A stretch of DNA of 64,000 nucleotides from Oscheius onirici (taxonomy: Eukaryota > Nematoda > Chromadorea > Rhabditida > Rhabditidae), in contig OW051473.1 in the NCBI GenBank assembly GCA_932521025.1, forward strand, positions 3,720,001-3,784,000. The letters run 5' to 3'. Positions 12,934 to 25,200 of the stretch are shown one piece after another. The notes under the pieces are model-generated. The model did not search any database, was not told the origin of the DNA, and was given only the letters and a program-made list of their open reading frames with translations. Numbering within the stretch: position 1 is the first letter of the stretch; the number at the start of each line of letters is the position of its first letter. The translations under genes and the position numbers were made by a program.

Positions 12934-13594
12934 TTACAGGAACGCAGCCAGGAAAGGGATCCATACGAGAACCAAGGAGGCAGTGGATGTTTCGAGCCGC
13001 ATGCTCATCTGGGGAGCTTGGGTGCTGGGAGCCTTCGAATTGTAGTAAACTAAAACAGTAGTACTATGTCCATTTTCTTCCTTACCATTGTCAAGATTGC
13101 ACATGTGCTTGTTGCAGACTCGAGAGTGGAGAGTGAATCCTTTGACGGCCTTGAGAGCATAAGGGGCGAACGTCTCCTCTGTGTAGTAAGCCTTGTTTTC
13201 GAAGGCGTTGTCAGCACACATGCGAGCCATCCCTGTAATTTGGATATTAGTAATTTTCGAATCAAAACATACCATAAACGACATCGTCCTTCTTCAAATC
13301 GACGGCCATGCATGAGGTAGTGCAGTTGACAGTGATGTGCTTCGAACCGAAATGGCAGTAAGGGTAAACTCTGAATTTAAAGATTCAAATCAAAGATAAT
13401 TGCAAACACTTACCCCTTTTTCGGTACATGGATGTTGTAGTAGCCTTGGTTCTGAAAACGATAGCTTTTATAGACGCATTAACTGAACTTACTGTAGAAA
13501 CTTTACCGTCGACACAAGCTCCACACTCCAGAGACTGGGTGAACTCGAAGAGGGTGAAAAGGCAGATCGGCAGAAGAAGGTACCGGAACGACAT
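12934..13594 (-). CDS. Secreted Ly6/uPAR-like protein, probable GPI anchor
   Basis: This is a small cysteine-rich surface protein of Ly6/three-finger type. The start MSFRYLLLPICLFTLFEF (13594) is a clear signal peptide, followed by the first cysteines in SLECGACVDGK. Later exons give YPYCHFGSKHITVNCTTSCM, ARMCADNAFEN and a C-terminal CNKHMCN, near the C-terminal CN signature of the fold. It ends in a hydrophobic tail (SLVLVWIPFLAAFL) with no charged residues after it, typical of a GPI-attachment signal. The spacing of cysteines is only partly canonical, so the fold assignment is moderate. A 36-nt GT-AG intron near 13060 keeps frame whether or not it is removed. The gene lies head to tail with a second Ly6-like gene upstream (14940-18264). 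The ligand is unknown. Confidence 0.72.
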
Positions 13595-14939
13595 GGCTGA
13601 CTCTGAAAGTTGGAGATTTTAGAGCTATACGCTTGAACAGATGGTAGAAGAGCATAACAAGCTGCCTAATATTGGAAAGCGTTTGAATAATACAAGAGCA
13701 CAATTAATAGATTAGATATGGTTCGCCGGACTGGGATACAAAGACAAGCGCGGAGATTAGAAGAGGACAGTTATGCCACACTCGTCTAATCCGACAAACA
13801 ACTGCAGAATGAGTGACCTGTACCAAAGAGTCCGCCCATTGTTTATTCTTGTATGGCAACGCCTCCAAGAGGTCACCTTGTCTCAGGAAGGCGGTAGATT
13901 AACTGCCGGATAATCTGGTTGTGTATATGGCAGCCAGAAAGCACATACCATCATATGGAGCCGATCGTAAACTATGTGACATGATTACAGAATGTGACAC
14001 GAAGAGGTCAGTATTGCACCATAATCCTAGGTCGCGAGAAACTTGAGAAGGCGTCGAGCGCAATAAACAAGAAGGGTTCAAAATGATCTCTACAGAATGG
14101 CTACCTTTACTATAGAGACTCTAATGTTGCGTTAATTACAGTGGATGGAATCTTTGCGCGGATAATGACACGATTCTAATGCATTCCGGGTCACACAGGG
14201 TACTTGAAATTGTTCCAGAGGCATGATGAGCCTTCTGGGCGCACCTATAGTGGTGCGAAGGGTCATTGGCGGTTCGGCAATCAAAGGGAGGATGTTCCTT
14301 GGGAAATTCGGATTGTCTAGAAAAGTAAGAGGCGTTAATGAGGTGGTCACTAGATGAATTGCTGCGTTTCGGTGTAAACCGTTGATAAATGGCTATGAAG
14401 TGGGTGTTTTCGGCCAATTTCGCTAAGACCAGAAACCAAAATGCTCTCCAGGAATCTGGCAAAGGTTGCATTGTCCCATCGTAAATTTGGAGGCGATTGA
14501 ACGTCAATGGTGTGCGCGAGGAGCAGGAGGCTAGCAGAGAGCCGATTTACTAGACCAGATGTGTCTAACCGCACAGGATCTCATAACACAACTTAATGTC
14601 ACGATGCTCCGAGCGAGTGTTCAATTCTCTTCTCATGACTAACATTCCAGTACTTTATTGGCGAAGCAACATACAGCATGGGATACTAGGAAGAGAAAGC
14701 ACAGGCACCAAAAGCTGTTAAACAAGGTAGACTCTATTGACCTAACGGGTAACAGATTCGTGTCAGCCATGAATAAAGAATGGGTGTCGAGCCCTCTTTT
14801 TTCTATTTTCTACCTAAGTTTTAACTATTATGCATTTGTTACAAAAAACAGTGAGATACGGGATAAGTGTGAGATTTCGAATGATTACACAGTCACATAT
14901 GCGAAAGTATGGTTGGTCAACAAGGTTGCTGTTTCGAGC
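13595..14939. other. Intergenic between two Ly6-like genes
   Basis: No coding sequence was recognised. Minus-strand frames at 14132-14574 are open but show no family motif. Confidence 0.4.
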
Positions 14940-17900
14940 TTAAACAGCACAGTAGTTGATGGGCTGCTCAGAGGGAGACATGTAGCCGTCGTGGCTCTTC
15001 ATTCTCTTGTAGAAGCAGCGGCATCCGAGAATGCAAGCTGGAATGCAGATCAGGCCGATGAGGACGATGATGGTGATGGTACCCTGGTTGTTGCCGAAGA
15101 ACTCCACGACAGAGGAGGGTCCGGCTAAAATCATTTCATGTTATTAATTTTGGTCAGATGCTTACAGAGGAAGCGGTTGCAGCGATTGAGGGTGCACATT
15201 CGTCCACTGGCTTGGCCCTTGTCAGTTTTTCTCTCGGGGATGGCATTGGTTCCGTTCCATCTCAGGTGATTCATGATTTTGTCGTTGGCACAGTCGCGAA
15301 CGAATCCTGAATTGAAACTAGTACTGTAAAAACGTCTACCCACCAGTGTTTCCATTCTTGAGAGTCACACGAGCCTCGTAGCATCCAACGAGGCATTCTC
15401 TGAGCTCGGGCTTGTCGCAAGGGTTCCACTGACTGAAAAACTTGTTTAACATATTTCTTCCTATCCTTGTGACTTTTTACATGTAAATCACATTCTAAAC
15501 TTAAACTGCGTTGTATTATCCGACTCCCCCGCACATCGCGCATGTGGTCGCCGTTGGGTTCGGCTCTTGTTTACGGATGTCCATGTTTGTGTATGGTCTG
15601 TTTTGAGTTTTCCGTATCGTAAAATCTATTTTTACCGATGGAAACATGTAGCAGTGCCTATACCAACAATAAGTTATGGAATCCAACAAACGAACCAGCA
15701 GCGAAAATAGATGAAATTTGGTATACTTGGGCAACCCGACCTGTCAGAGTCTCAAATCAGGCTATGTTTCGAACTCGGAATCCGCTTGACTCAATTCGAT
15801 ACAGTCGACTATTTTCGAATTTCAGAATCGACTCGAGTCTGCTCAATGACACAGAGACAGTTGTAGATTTTTGACTCGAAGCCCAACTGCACAGTTCAGT
15901 AGTAGCGACACTATCGCATTACGTACACAGTGGTTATGAATTAGAGTAAAACAAAACTCCATATGCAGTGGTTTAAGCAAACACAACGTTCTACATTTTT
16001 GTCATCGAAAAACCATTGTCCCCCAGATTTCTTTCACGTGGAGTATTCTCATTAGCGACCGTTTTACCGAAAGAAAACGTGTCATCGTAAAATGACTTCA
16101 AATTTTACTCCTTGCAGCTATAAAGCACAAGTGTTACACCTATCGCGAGGAACCATGATGCTGACGGCTCAGCTTTGCTTTTAGATTTAGATTTAGATTT
16201 ATTTCACGATGATCATGTATTTTCTACATGTCGCGACATGCTAGCTCTCCAAATGTCGGGACTTGTCCTAGCAACTCTCGGCCAAACTTCTCCCATCGAA
16301 TCTACTAACTCGCTTCTCCATCTAGCCTTTGGTCTCCCAGCCATTCTTCTTCGTCTCCACGGCCTCCATTCGACGATGAGTTTTGTCCATCTGTCATCTG
16401 GCATATTTGCCACTTTTCTAGCCCAGTTCCACTTCCTTATAGCGAATTCTTTTCTTATGTCGGGTAGTTTGACCGTCTCTTCTAGCCATTCGTTGGTTCT
16501 TCTGTCCAGTAAAGTTACTCCTACCATTTTCCGCATCATTTTCCGCTGTGCCGTCTTCAACCTTGTCAGGTCGGATTGTCGTGCAGGCCAGGTTTCTGAG
16601 GCATATAGCAGGCATGGTTGTACACACGTCCTATATAGACTCCTCTTTTGGCCAAGGGCTTCTGCTCGTAAACATCTGGTGGAATTTATTGAAGGCACCC
16701 CAGACCGGATTCTGCAGCCTACTTCTAGCATGTTGTTCCTGACGAACGAGACCCTGGTTCCAAGATAGATGTACTCCTGGCAGTATAGTATTACTTCTCC
16801 GTTGACAGAAATTGGTACGTGATCACAATTGGTCATCAGTTTGGTCTTCTGACAGTTCAAGGTTAACCCAGCAGCTAAACTGTGACGGGCTAGATCCTTC
16901 AACATTTCTTCCAGTTCCCTGGCGGAGTGAGAAAATACCACAGTGTCGTCGGCATATCGCAAATTGTGCAGCATCTTTCCATTCACGTTCACTCCTTCAT
17001 CCCAGTTCAGGCTCCGAAAAACATCTTCAGCTACTGCTGTGAAAAGAGAGGGAGAAATTGAGTCTCCTTGAAGAACTCCTCGCTGAAGGTCTATTTTCAC
17101 AGGTTTCCCACATACTCGGATGCTGACGTCAGTTGTCCGGTAGATCTGCTGGAGAATTCGAATCAGTTTCGCAGGTACTCCCTGCCGGTTCAATGCTCTC
17201 CACAATGCTCCGTGTTCGATGGAACCGAATGCTTTGGAATAGTCTATGAAAGCAATGAATAGCGGGGAGTTGTACTCTACTGCTCTTTCGATCATTTCAG
17301 ATATGACCTGGATGTGGTCTGACGTGGAGAATTTCTTTCTGAATCCCGCCTGTTCCGGCGGTTGGTTGGCATCTAGTATTCTATGCATCCGGGAAAGTAG
17401 AATCGAACTGAAGACTTTGAAGACGACAGAGAGTAGTGCAATAGGACGATAGTTTTTTATCTCCAGCGGGTCGCCTTTTTTGAGTAAGAGCGAAATCGAC
17501 GACGCGGTGAAGTTGTCCGGTATCGTTTCGTTTTCGAGGGTCGAGTTAAAGATGTTGGCCAAAGGTTGCGACACCACATCCTTACTCAGCAGTAGCATAT
17601 CGGTCGTAATGTCATCAGGGCCGGAGGCTTTTCCAAACTTCAGGTTTTGAATAGCCTTTTCAACCTCCTGTGGCAATATGTAAGGTACCTCTTCGTCGTT
17701 GTCAAGATGTGGCAGTTGAGCAGGAAGCCAGGATCGATAAAGTTGCTGATAGAATTCCTTGACAACAGCTCGAACACCTTCTGGTCTGGACGCAATTCCT
17801 CCGTTTCCATCAGATAGTTGCGTAAGGACGCTTTTTGAGACTGTGTTCTCTCGAAGCGCTTTCTGCAGACTACGTCCGGTCTGGATTGCCTCCCTCATAC

Positions 17901-18264
17901 GCATGTAGTGCTTGACTCTTAGATATTCTTTTAGAGACTCGCAAAATCCGGTTCACAATACTGAATTCGACACGATTGTTTCGTGTTGCGGGCCGGCTTT
18001 GAAGCTGATGTCTCCTCTTGAAAAGATCTTGTGTCCTTATGCTTTGCTTTTATATCCCTATTATTTGATACTTAATATGCTTGTTTGATTACCAGCCTGC
18101 GACAAATGTTTGTTATTAACATACCCAGAACTCAGTCTGATCTCGGGAACGAGACTGCGATGAGCGGAGATTTCAGGATCAGCGCACTTCCAACACTCGA
18201 CTGAAGAGACCGAAGTAGGCATGACAGCCAGGAGAGAAAGGAGGGCGATAATGCCCAGCTTCAT
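14940..18264 (-). CDS. Transmembrane Ly6-like protein with a LINE-bearing intron
   Basis: Exon 1 (18264-18125) encodes the signal peptide MKLGIIALLSLLAVMPTSVS and then VECWKCADPEIS. It ends in phase 2 at GG|gtatgt. The next exon starts at 15432 after a TTTTTCAG acceptor and restores the frame (G-QWNPCDKPELRECLVGCYE). Later exons give FVRDCANDKIMNHLRW and GRMCTLNRCNRFL, whose C-terminal CN fits the Ly6/uPAR fold. The last exon has a transmembrane helix (GTITIIVLIGLICIPACILG) and a cytoplasmic tail to the stop at 14940, so this is a type I membrane protein. The 2.7-kb intron holds a LINE in the same orientation. The link between exon 1 and exon 2 is inferred from matching phase, orientation and a missing start elsewhere. 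A transcript would prove it. A TTTCAG lies just before the ATG, suggesting a 5' UTR intron. Confidence 0.7.
16178..17955 (-). mobile_element. 5'-truncated non-LTR retrotransposon (RTE-like LINE)
   Basis: A single uninterrupted frame (ATG at 17904, stop at 16213, 563 codons; open to about 17955) encodes a reverse transcriptase. Motifs in order are KSVLTQLSDGNGG (N-terminal block), NYRPIALLSVVFKVFSSIL, AGFRKKFSTSDHI, FIDYSKAFGSIEH, GVLQGDSISPSLF and the catalytic box LRYADDTVVFSH near 16960. The C-terminal region (WNWARKVANMPDDRW, then AGRPKARWRSELVDS) is typical of animal RTE/CR1-type LINE proteins. No apurinic endonuclease domain is present, so the element is 5' truncated, the usual state of LINE copies. 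The frame ends almost at the 3' end, followed by a hexamer tail. It inserted into the intron of the Ly6-like gene in sense orientation. The open frame suggests a recent insertion, but without the endonuclease it is probably dead. Confidence 0.88.
16180..16201. repeat. Hexamer tail (TTTAGA)n of the LINE
   Basis: There are 3.7 copies of TTTAGA just beyond the LINE stop. RTE elements often end in such short tandem repeats rather than poly(A), so this marks the 3' end of the insertion. Confidence 0.75.
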
Positions 18265-18596
18265 TCTGAAAGCACTTGATGAGTATAAGCATGAGAGATT
18301 AAAGCTGAGATATGAGAGATTGGACATGATCGAAGTAGAGGTGACCTTCACGGATGCTGTCAGTAATTGCGGCTGGGCGGACGCTTCGCAACCGAGTATG
18401 ATCTGTCGTGGGGCGGGCCTCCGAACTTCGAAAACATATTTTTATCCGTCGAGGGAAGATCCATAGTATAGAACAAAGGATTTAGTTATCTAAGCGGATA
18501 CAGAAGCCCCAGAGCCCATCAAGTTCCGGGATTGTTGGTTATCGCAGCGACTGATAGGAGTGAAATTAGTCCGCTCGCAGCTGACCTGCCTGAACG

Positions 18597-20854
18597 ATGC
18601 TCTCTTCCACGACTGTCAAGTTGTTCGGACGTCCTAGTCTCCAAAAACTTGCTCGTCTGGCTCTAACTACGGCTACTACACAGGTAAGGTCTGGGGGAGA
18701 GAGAGGAAAGGAATACGGCCGGCTAGCGTGTGGAGGAGCGCGCGCGAATGAAGTTCCCAGCCTCGAGCCGGCGAAAGAAACAACGGACGTTTTTGTTCGA
18801 ACCATGTGGAGAGACGGTTACGCAACTCTTTGTTCTACCCCATGGGAACCAAACCCTTCCGGATGTGTCTGGGAAAATACTTCAACATGCGCGGACTGTA
18901 CGAATCTGAGACCTTACTTTCACAGTAAAAAGTTTACTATCGGAGAACGAGAAAACGTTAAAAGGGAATACTTATGGACTGTTTCATTTAAAGTTAATTA
19001 AGTGGAAACGTTTAACAAATTGGTGAACATTTTACTTTAAAGTATTTCACGGCAAATATAGTGGTTGTGAATGGGAAACATTTCAGGTTACGCCGATCCA
19101 AATCGCTCAAACAAAGTTAATCAAGCCCTTCACGCCGGTAAGTCAATTTTTCATCATATTGAGAACACTGCCGAAAACCGAAATCTCTCAAGCAGATGTA
19201 AATTTCTCGTGATGGGACTGCCTTTTCCACAATCGCAACATCGATTCAATATCAATGGTCCTTTCCGGGTGATTTACATCCTTTGTTCCGGGCGTGTGAT
19301 AGTCTAATCTTCTACGGTGTTCACGACAGTCTTGTTATCTCTTTTTTCGTCACGCGAAATTGTTCAGTCCCGCCTCTCATTCTCCAGTGGGCCTTCTCCA
19401 GCCTCAGCCGACATGACCACCGTTACCGAGCAGGAATATGAGGTTCTTTCGCCAAGTAGTTTCTTCTCAAACTGGTTCTTCAGATCTTGACCAAGGACAA
19501 CAGCAACCTGTGGGATCAACTGCGAGAACTCATCAACACCCAGAGATGGACCACTCAGGATCATGCCACGCTAAGCCTTCTTCAGGAGATGCCCAATGTT
19601 GTCAGCCTCTTCATCGTTCGCAAAGTTGGTACGTTTTTCTATCTTTCGCTATAACTTTCCAAAAATCTATGCATAGTCTTACATGAGCTTCAGACAACTT
19701 CTTGCTCGGAGCTTGCATTCTGATCGAGACTCAGACCAACATCCTGGGTAATGTCTACGTGATGCGTGACGGCTACAGAGCCTCTGGCATGGGAATGAAG
19801 CTTGTTCGACTCTTCATGAAGATTCTCCACAAGCCTTTTACTGAGAAGCCTTTTCTTGCTCGTGGAGGTAGGTTAATCAGAAAAAAATTTAACAAAAGGG
19901 TTTTATTGTGTGTAATGCGCGCCATATCAGCGACAATGTACCCAGAACTGCCGCACGTTAGGCGTGAGAGATAACAAGAAGAAAGATCGCCGCAAATGAA
20001 ACAGCTGAAATCAAAATGTAGTTAAAAAGATAAATGTTGCGAATAAGCGAGAAAATGTGGTAATGGTAAGATTTCAGTTCCCGCTATGATGGGCAAGTAT
20101 GCCGGACCTCCATTCTACGCTACTCATGCTTATGAGCTCTACTCTTACGAGTTCACTGACAAGAAGGATTTGAAAGACTTCTTCCCAGCTCCCGCCAGCC
20201 ACCCATACAAAATTGTTTCTGTCAAGGTAGTCGGCATATCGACCAGACTGATCAAAACTATATATAGGACCTCACGCCACGCCAATTCCGCCAAATGATC
20301 GAATATGACAAGGTGGTCACTGGAGTGGATAGAACCAAGTTCCTCACCGAATACTACTCTATTGATTTCGTGAAAGGTAACTGGAATAGCTAAAAGGGGA
20401 AACTCACATTTTCAGGAGTTGTCGCCTTCGACAGCAACAATGAGATCCGTGGAATGGCTGGTCTTGTACCGACCACCTACGAAGATGGACTGTTCAAGCT
20501 CAATCCAATCTACGCTGAGAACATAGATGATGCCTGTAAATCTCTCTTTTTTCATTTTACAACTTCTTTTTAGCCACATTCGTCCATGCCGTCGCTGACC
20601 AGACCAATCATCCTAATGCTCATTTTGTCCTTCACACGAGAACTGCCTCTGCCGGAGACTGGATGCTGAAAAAATGCAAGGACACCAATGTAAGAAAATA
20701 TTGAAAGTTAATCTAAATTTTTGAATTGCAGAGAAAGATGAACATGGTCGGAGTCCTCTGCAATGCTACTAACCTGAACCAGATCTACAAGGATCCCTCC
20801 AGGACCGACCTGATGTTCTCTCCCACCAACAGCCCTGCTCACTTCGACGGATAA
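18597..20854 (+). CDS. GNAT-fold acetyltransferase-like protein with mitochondrial leader
   Basis: The core is from MTTVTEQEYE (19413) through ILTKDNSNLWDQLREL, then LFIVRKV and NFLLGACILIETQT, then NVYVMRDGYRASGMGMKLVR. The last segment resembles the GNAT acetyl-CoA loop (R-x-x-G-x-G/A). A second half (FAPTR-type region near 20280-20850) reads VVTGVDRTKFLTEYY and ends PTNSPAHFDG. The layout, with an N-terminal GNAT lobe and a C-terminal lobe, fits the DUF1248 / YitH-like acetyltransferases, and I associate the former with nematodes. Upstream, exon 18597-18683 encodes MLSSTTVKLFGRPSLQKLAR, which is basic, hydroxylated and acid-free. It ends in phase 0, and the exon from 19368 joins in frame (SRLSFSSGPSPASAD before the MTTV). 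This looks like a mitochondrial presequence. A phase-0 exon at 19087-19137 may also be included. Substrate unknown. Confidence 0.72.
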
Positions 20855-20939
20855 CTCTGTAGAAAACAACACTTACTGTATGAACTGATTCAAATAATCT
20901 ATGTCACAACTTTGCTTTAGATGTAAATATGTAAGTATC

Positions 20940-20945
20940 AATAAA
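20940..20945 (+). terminator. Poly(A) signal of the GNAT gene
   Basis: AATAAA lies 86 nt past the stop codon. Confidence 0.6.
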
Positions 20946-22232
20946 CATAATGTCTTATTCAGTTGTATGACGCAAGTATTTGAATTCATGTCTCAGAAAA
21001 ATCAAAAGATTATCTCTCTGCGACCAAGTGCAACTGTCTCTGCAGTGCAAGGTGTTGAAAAAAATTTCTTTGATAATTTTTCGTTTCTGCGATTTCTTAG
21101 CTTCAATTTAAGCAAGAATATTCATGTTCGCTATGGTAGCTCATGGTAATGTAGGCGCCTCACAACCGTTCAGCCGCAGATTTTACAAATGAAGAGTTTG
21201 TGGTGAAAATGTTTAAAATTTGTCCATTTTCTACACGTTACTGAACAGATTTCAGTGTCTTGGGTGCATAGTCTTGTGAGGATACAATGAAGTTTTGAGA
21301 TGTATTGATAATCCTTAGAGATTAGTTCAAGAACACAGAAGCTACGTAGATAGCTGTTGATAAGCAGAACATTGTAGCCATCCGTGTGAATCTGAAAGTT
21401 CGAATACACCTAAGGGTTCATCAAGTATTTTCAGTAGGAGTCGTTTTTAGAAACGTGTTCCGTCACTCATATATCACAGACCGTGAAAGTCTCCTGGAAA
21501 CAGCAGGACAGGAGCCAAATGCGCTATGGGGAGAGGGGAGCAACAATAAAGTAAACGGACTATTTGCATTCAAATAAATACAGAGTGTTTTAAGCAACAA
21601 TTTTAAGTTCCGTATTTATCTTTCGAGGCAAGCTGACAGAATTGTCCCACGTCCTGTTTTTTGTCGGTGCTATCTGATGCAACAAAGACAACAAGGACAC
21701 GTTGAACTCATTCTTTGTTCCTTTACTTATGTGCTGATAATGGCTATGGGTGAAGCCTACGCTGAAGCCACAATGACAAAAACCAACTTGAGCGATGATT
21801 ATGTGGCATCTAGGCCACAGTGGAACTTTTATTACTTTTTTTCAGTCATCACAACAGTCTTTTAAACAAAATTTCTGCATGCATATGATGAATATGCACA
21901 GGTTTCAATTCCTTATCAACATTGCGATAAAAACGCTTTTGAAGTGCAAACATGGTCTTATCTACCCGGATTTCATCAAGCATTCGAATGGCGGCAATAA
22001 CTCGATGAAACCTTCTTAGTGATAAGTACAAAACGCTTGAAACTACGCATAATGATTGATTGGCTCTTGGCTAAATTGCAAGATCTTTGCCCTTCAGAAA
22101 ACATATTAAAGTATGAAATATATTATGATAATTATCAAAGACATATAGTTTCTGTACCCAGAATTGCACCGAATTACACTGTTTTAAAATCTCTCCTTGA
22201 GTTTGTTGTGGAACTGAGTTGAAATTAAAGAT
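20946..22232. other. Intergenic, AT-rich
   Basis: This stretch lies between the convergent ends of the GNAT and ANKS1 genes. Short ORFs have no recognisable features. Confidence 0.4.
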
Positions 22233-25200
22233 CTAGTCTTGAGAATCTAATGATTCCTGTTTCTTCATCATGCCGAAAGCTAAATCGAATGCTTCTTTCA
22301 GGACGCCGATGACTTCTGTGGCGATATCCTGTGATTTCAACCAATAAAAATAACAATCCGTTTACTTACAGCTGTGAAGACGGAAAAGACGTGACAGTAG
22401 TAGCAGTTTTCGTCGACAGTAATGAGAGAAAAGTAGTTGAGATCGCGTGTGTCTTGACAGACGATTTGGATGTTTTGCAGAGCGTACGATGAAATCTTTT
22501 TCTGAAAACCATTTTGAAAAATTATTACTGAACGCAAACCTGTGTTTTGTTTTCGTTCAAGTTAATAGACGTAACGTTGATCTCCAACACTACTTGTGTA
22601 ACATCACAAATGTTTCGAACGTTTCTCTTCATCATCGCCATCACGCCTCGGCTCTCTTCAGTTCCGTTGATATTAGAAATTTCAGAAAATCCTAGATAGT
22701 GAGCAGAAAATATGATATGTTCTGTAAGCAGTTTAAGTTGAATTGGAGTATACGTGGCTCTGAAGTTCTGTTTAACTGCAAAGTGTTTTGTACATACGAT
22801 TGACGCAAAGGAGCGGTGACGGCCACACGCTGACTGCCAGTCGCTTGAATGTAAGGCTCATCGAACGAATTCATAAGCCGAGAGATGTGTCCGATCAATT
22901 CAATTTTCAAGGTGTTCTGGAACAGTCGGTGAAAAATACGTAGTTATTCATACCTTGTAGTCCTCAAAAGCAAACTTTGCCCTTTTGAAGTGTTCTACCG
23001 ATTTGAATCCCGCCTCCATGAAATTGCTGAGATAGAAGATCAGCTCAACAGAACACAGCCAGTCGGACAAGTAGTCGTATTCTTCTGAAATAGAGTTTTT
23101 GACTAAAAGCTACGAATTTTTACCAGCACTGGGGCGAAGATCATCCATAGTCGCAACGTAAGCCAGAATTCGTCCCTGAGACTGCCGATCAACGTGAAGG
23201 TAGTCCATCCATTGAACCGTCAACGAACCGTGCAGTTGTCCAACCTTGTCAAAACCGTTTGCTACCAAAAGTTCCCCAATTTGTTCGGCCATTAGACGCG
23301 AGAGACCGACAGACTTGGACAGCCATGCGATCATGTTTGCCTGAAAAGATATTCACTACTGGAAAACATTTGAAACTACCTCATCTTTGTTAACAGACTC
23401 CTTGTTCTCGGTGTTCGACAGACTTCTTCGCAGAGTAATGGCGTGTGTCTTGGTATCTCTCAAGTATTGTGAAACGTTCTGCTCATGAGTATTTGAGAAC
23501 ACCGATTCTCGACAAATTCCACCGCCAAACGATGACATGATTCCCTCAATCTGATTCCATTCATCTTGCTCGTTGATCTGATAGTCACTGTTGGACATCT
23601 GACTGCTTACCCCAGAACGCAGTCGAACTTCAGAGGAAATGCTATCGCTGCCACTGAAACGAATACTAAAATAAATCAGAGAAAGCACAAACCCAGTTTT
23701 CTTCGGACTGAGACGCTTCTTCGGGGAAAGGGGTGAGGGTGGAGAAGTAGAAATTTGAGAGATCACAGGAAGCGAGCACGAAGAAGCTACAGTGCTGTCG
23801 CTGAGTTCAGTAATAGAAGGCGAAATGATTTCTTTTCTGTTGTCAGCATTCAGCTTTGCAGATATGTCAGCCTGGCTAAGCAGTGTGTCGAAGATTTGAC
23901 GCTGAGATGTGTTAGGGGACGGAGGATTGTTGGGTCCGTCAAACGATAGAGATGACATCGAAACATTGACGGTATCCATGGAAAGAGTGTCAGCGGTAGC
24001 CTAAGTTTGGGTTAATAAAAACAAAATTTTGTAAGACAGTACCATGTTATAATATCCTGGATCAGACGCTTGAACAGTGATTGACGTCGTGAACATACTC
24101 GAGCCACCGTTAGCACTTTGCGAGCGAAAATCACGCTCGGGAGAGTTATGAGACAAGATACTCGTTGTCGTACTTCCAGTCATTTCTTCGGGCTGAGCAA
24201 GTGGAGCACGTCCCAATGGATCCGGATCAACAACAGATGGGGACAGTGCTAAAACATGGTATGAATTTATTATTATTGAAATACTTACAACGCTCGAGTG
24301 TAGAACAGCCATAACTGTCTTTTCTCGCTTGCTGTGAACTAGCAAGTTCAATTTCGGCAGACTCTTCGCGTGTATTTCCACCCGTTCTATACGCAAGCGG
24401 GCTTGCATCTTGAGGGATTCTCCTGACGTCTTCATTCTGCACTTCAGCAATTGGCGAGAATGTACTTTTCAATGAAGGTCTTTGACGTGGAGCATGAGGA
24501 AGAGTTTGTGTTCCATCTCGAACAAATCCACTTCTACCATAGGCGCGTCCCACAGAACCGCCAAGGGAAGCAGACTGATAGTTAAACTTGAAAGGATCGT
24601 CGTAAGGCGGACTTGGTTCTTTTGGCACGTTGTCATACGAGCATGTCGGATTGAACGTGAAGGAAGCACCATGTCTTTCAATTTTGCTACAACTTGGCTG
24701 AGCTACTGGTGGACTGAACACGCTTGAAGTGGCGGGAAGGATGGTTTCTCGCCTTGGTGAAACGTTTGTTCTTACAGGAGCAAGCTTCATCGGAAGCGTC
24801 GTGCTGTGTCCGCGATCTACCGACCGATGCTTCTGAGCATAGTGTGGTGATGTACGTGGAATGTTCAGCGCACGCCTGTCTGCAAATTCAAAAAATAAAC
24901 GTAGGATACATGATTCCTACCGCTATTCCAATTTCTAGGAAGTGTAGCCTGCCCGTTTAATTCCGCTTCAGTCCTTTGATTTGAAGAACTTCTTTCCGAA
25001 GTACTTCGACAACCCATTTGCACATTACCTAAACTTAGTTTTGAGAGTTCGTAAAATCGAAAACGTACGTGAATTTGTAGGAAGTTTTTGCCAAATAGCA
25101 TTGCGGTCATCTTGCCGCCGGTAGTCTTTTCCATCGATTCCAGAATCACTTGAACTGTTGATATTGGCTTTCTCCCACTGTTGCAGGTATTCTAAGCAAC

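Noticed and set aside
13060-13110. Extra coding exon in the Ly6-like gene
   Set aside because: The segment is a 36-nt GT-AG intron without stops, so retention cannot be ruled out, but it adds nothing to the family assignment.
16175-16768. Long plus-strand ORF opposite the LINE
   Set aside because: It is the antisense shadow of the reverse transcriptase frame; the minus-strand frame carries the catalytic motifs.
24001-24790. Two overlapping minus-strand ORFs in different frames
   Set aside because: The disordered linker of ANKS1 runs through here across short introns; only one frame per exon is used, so I did not list two genes.
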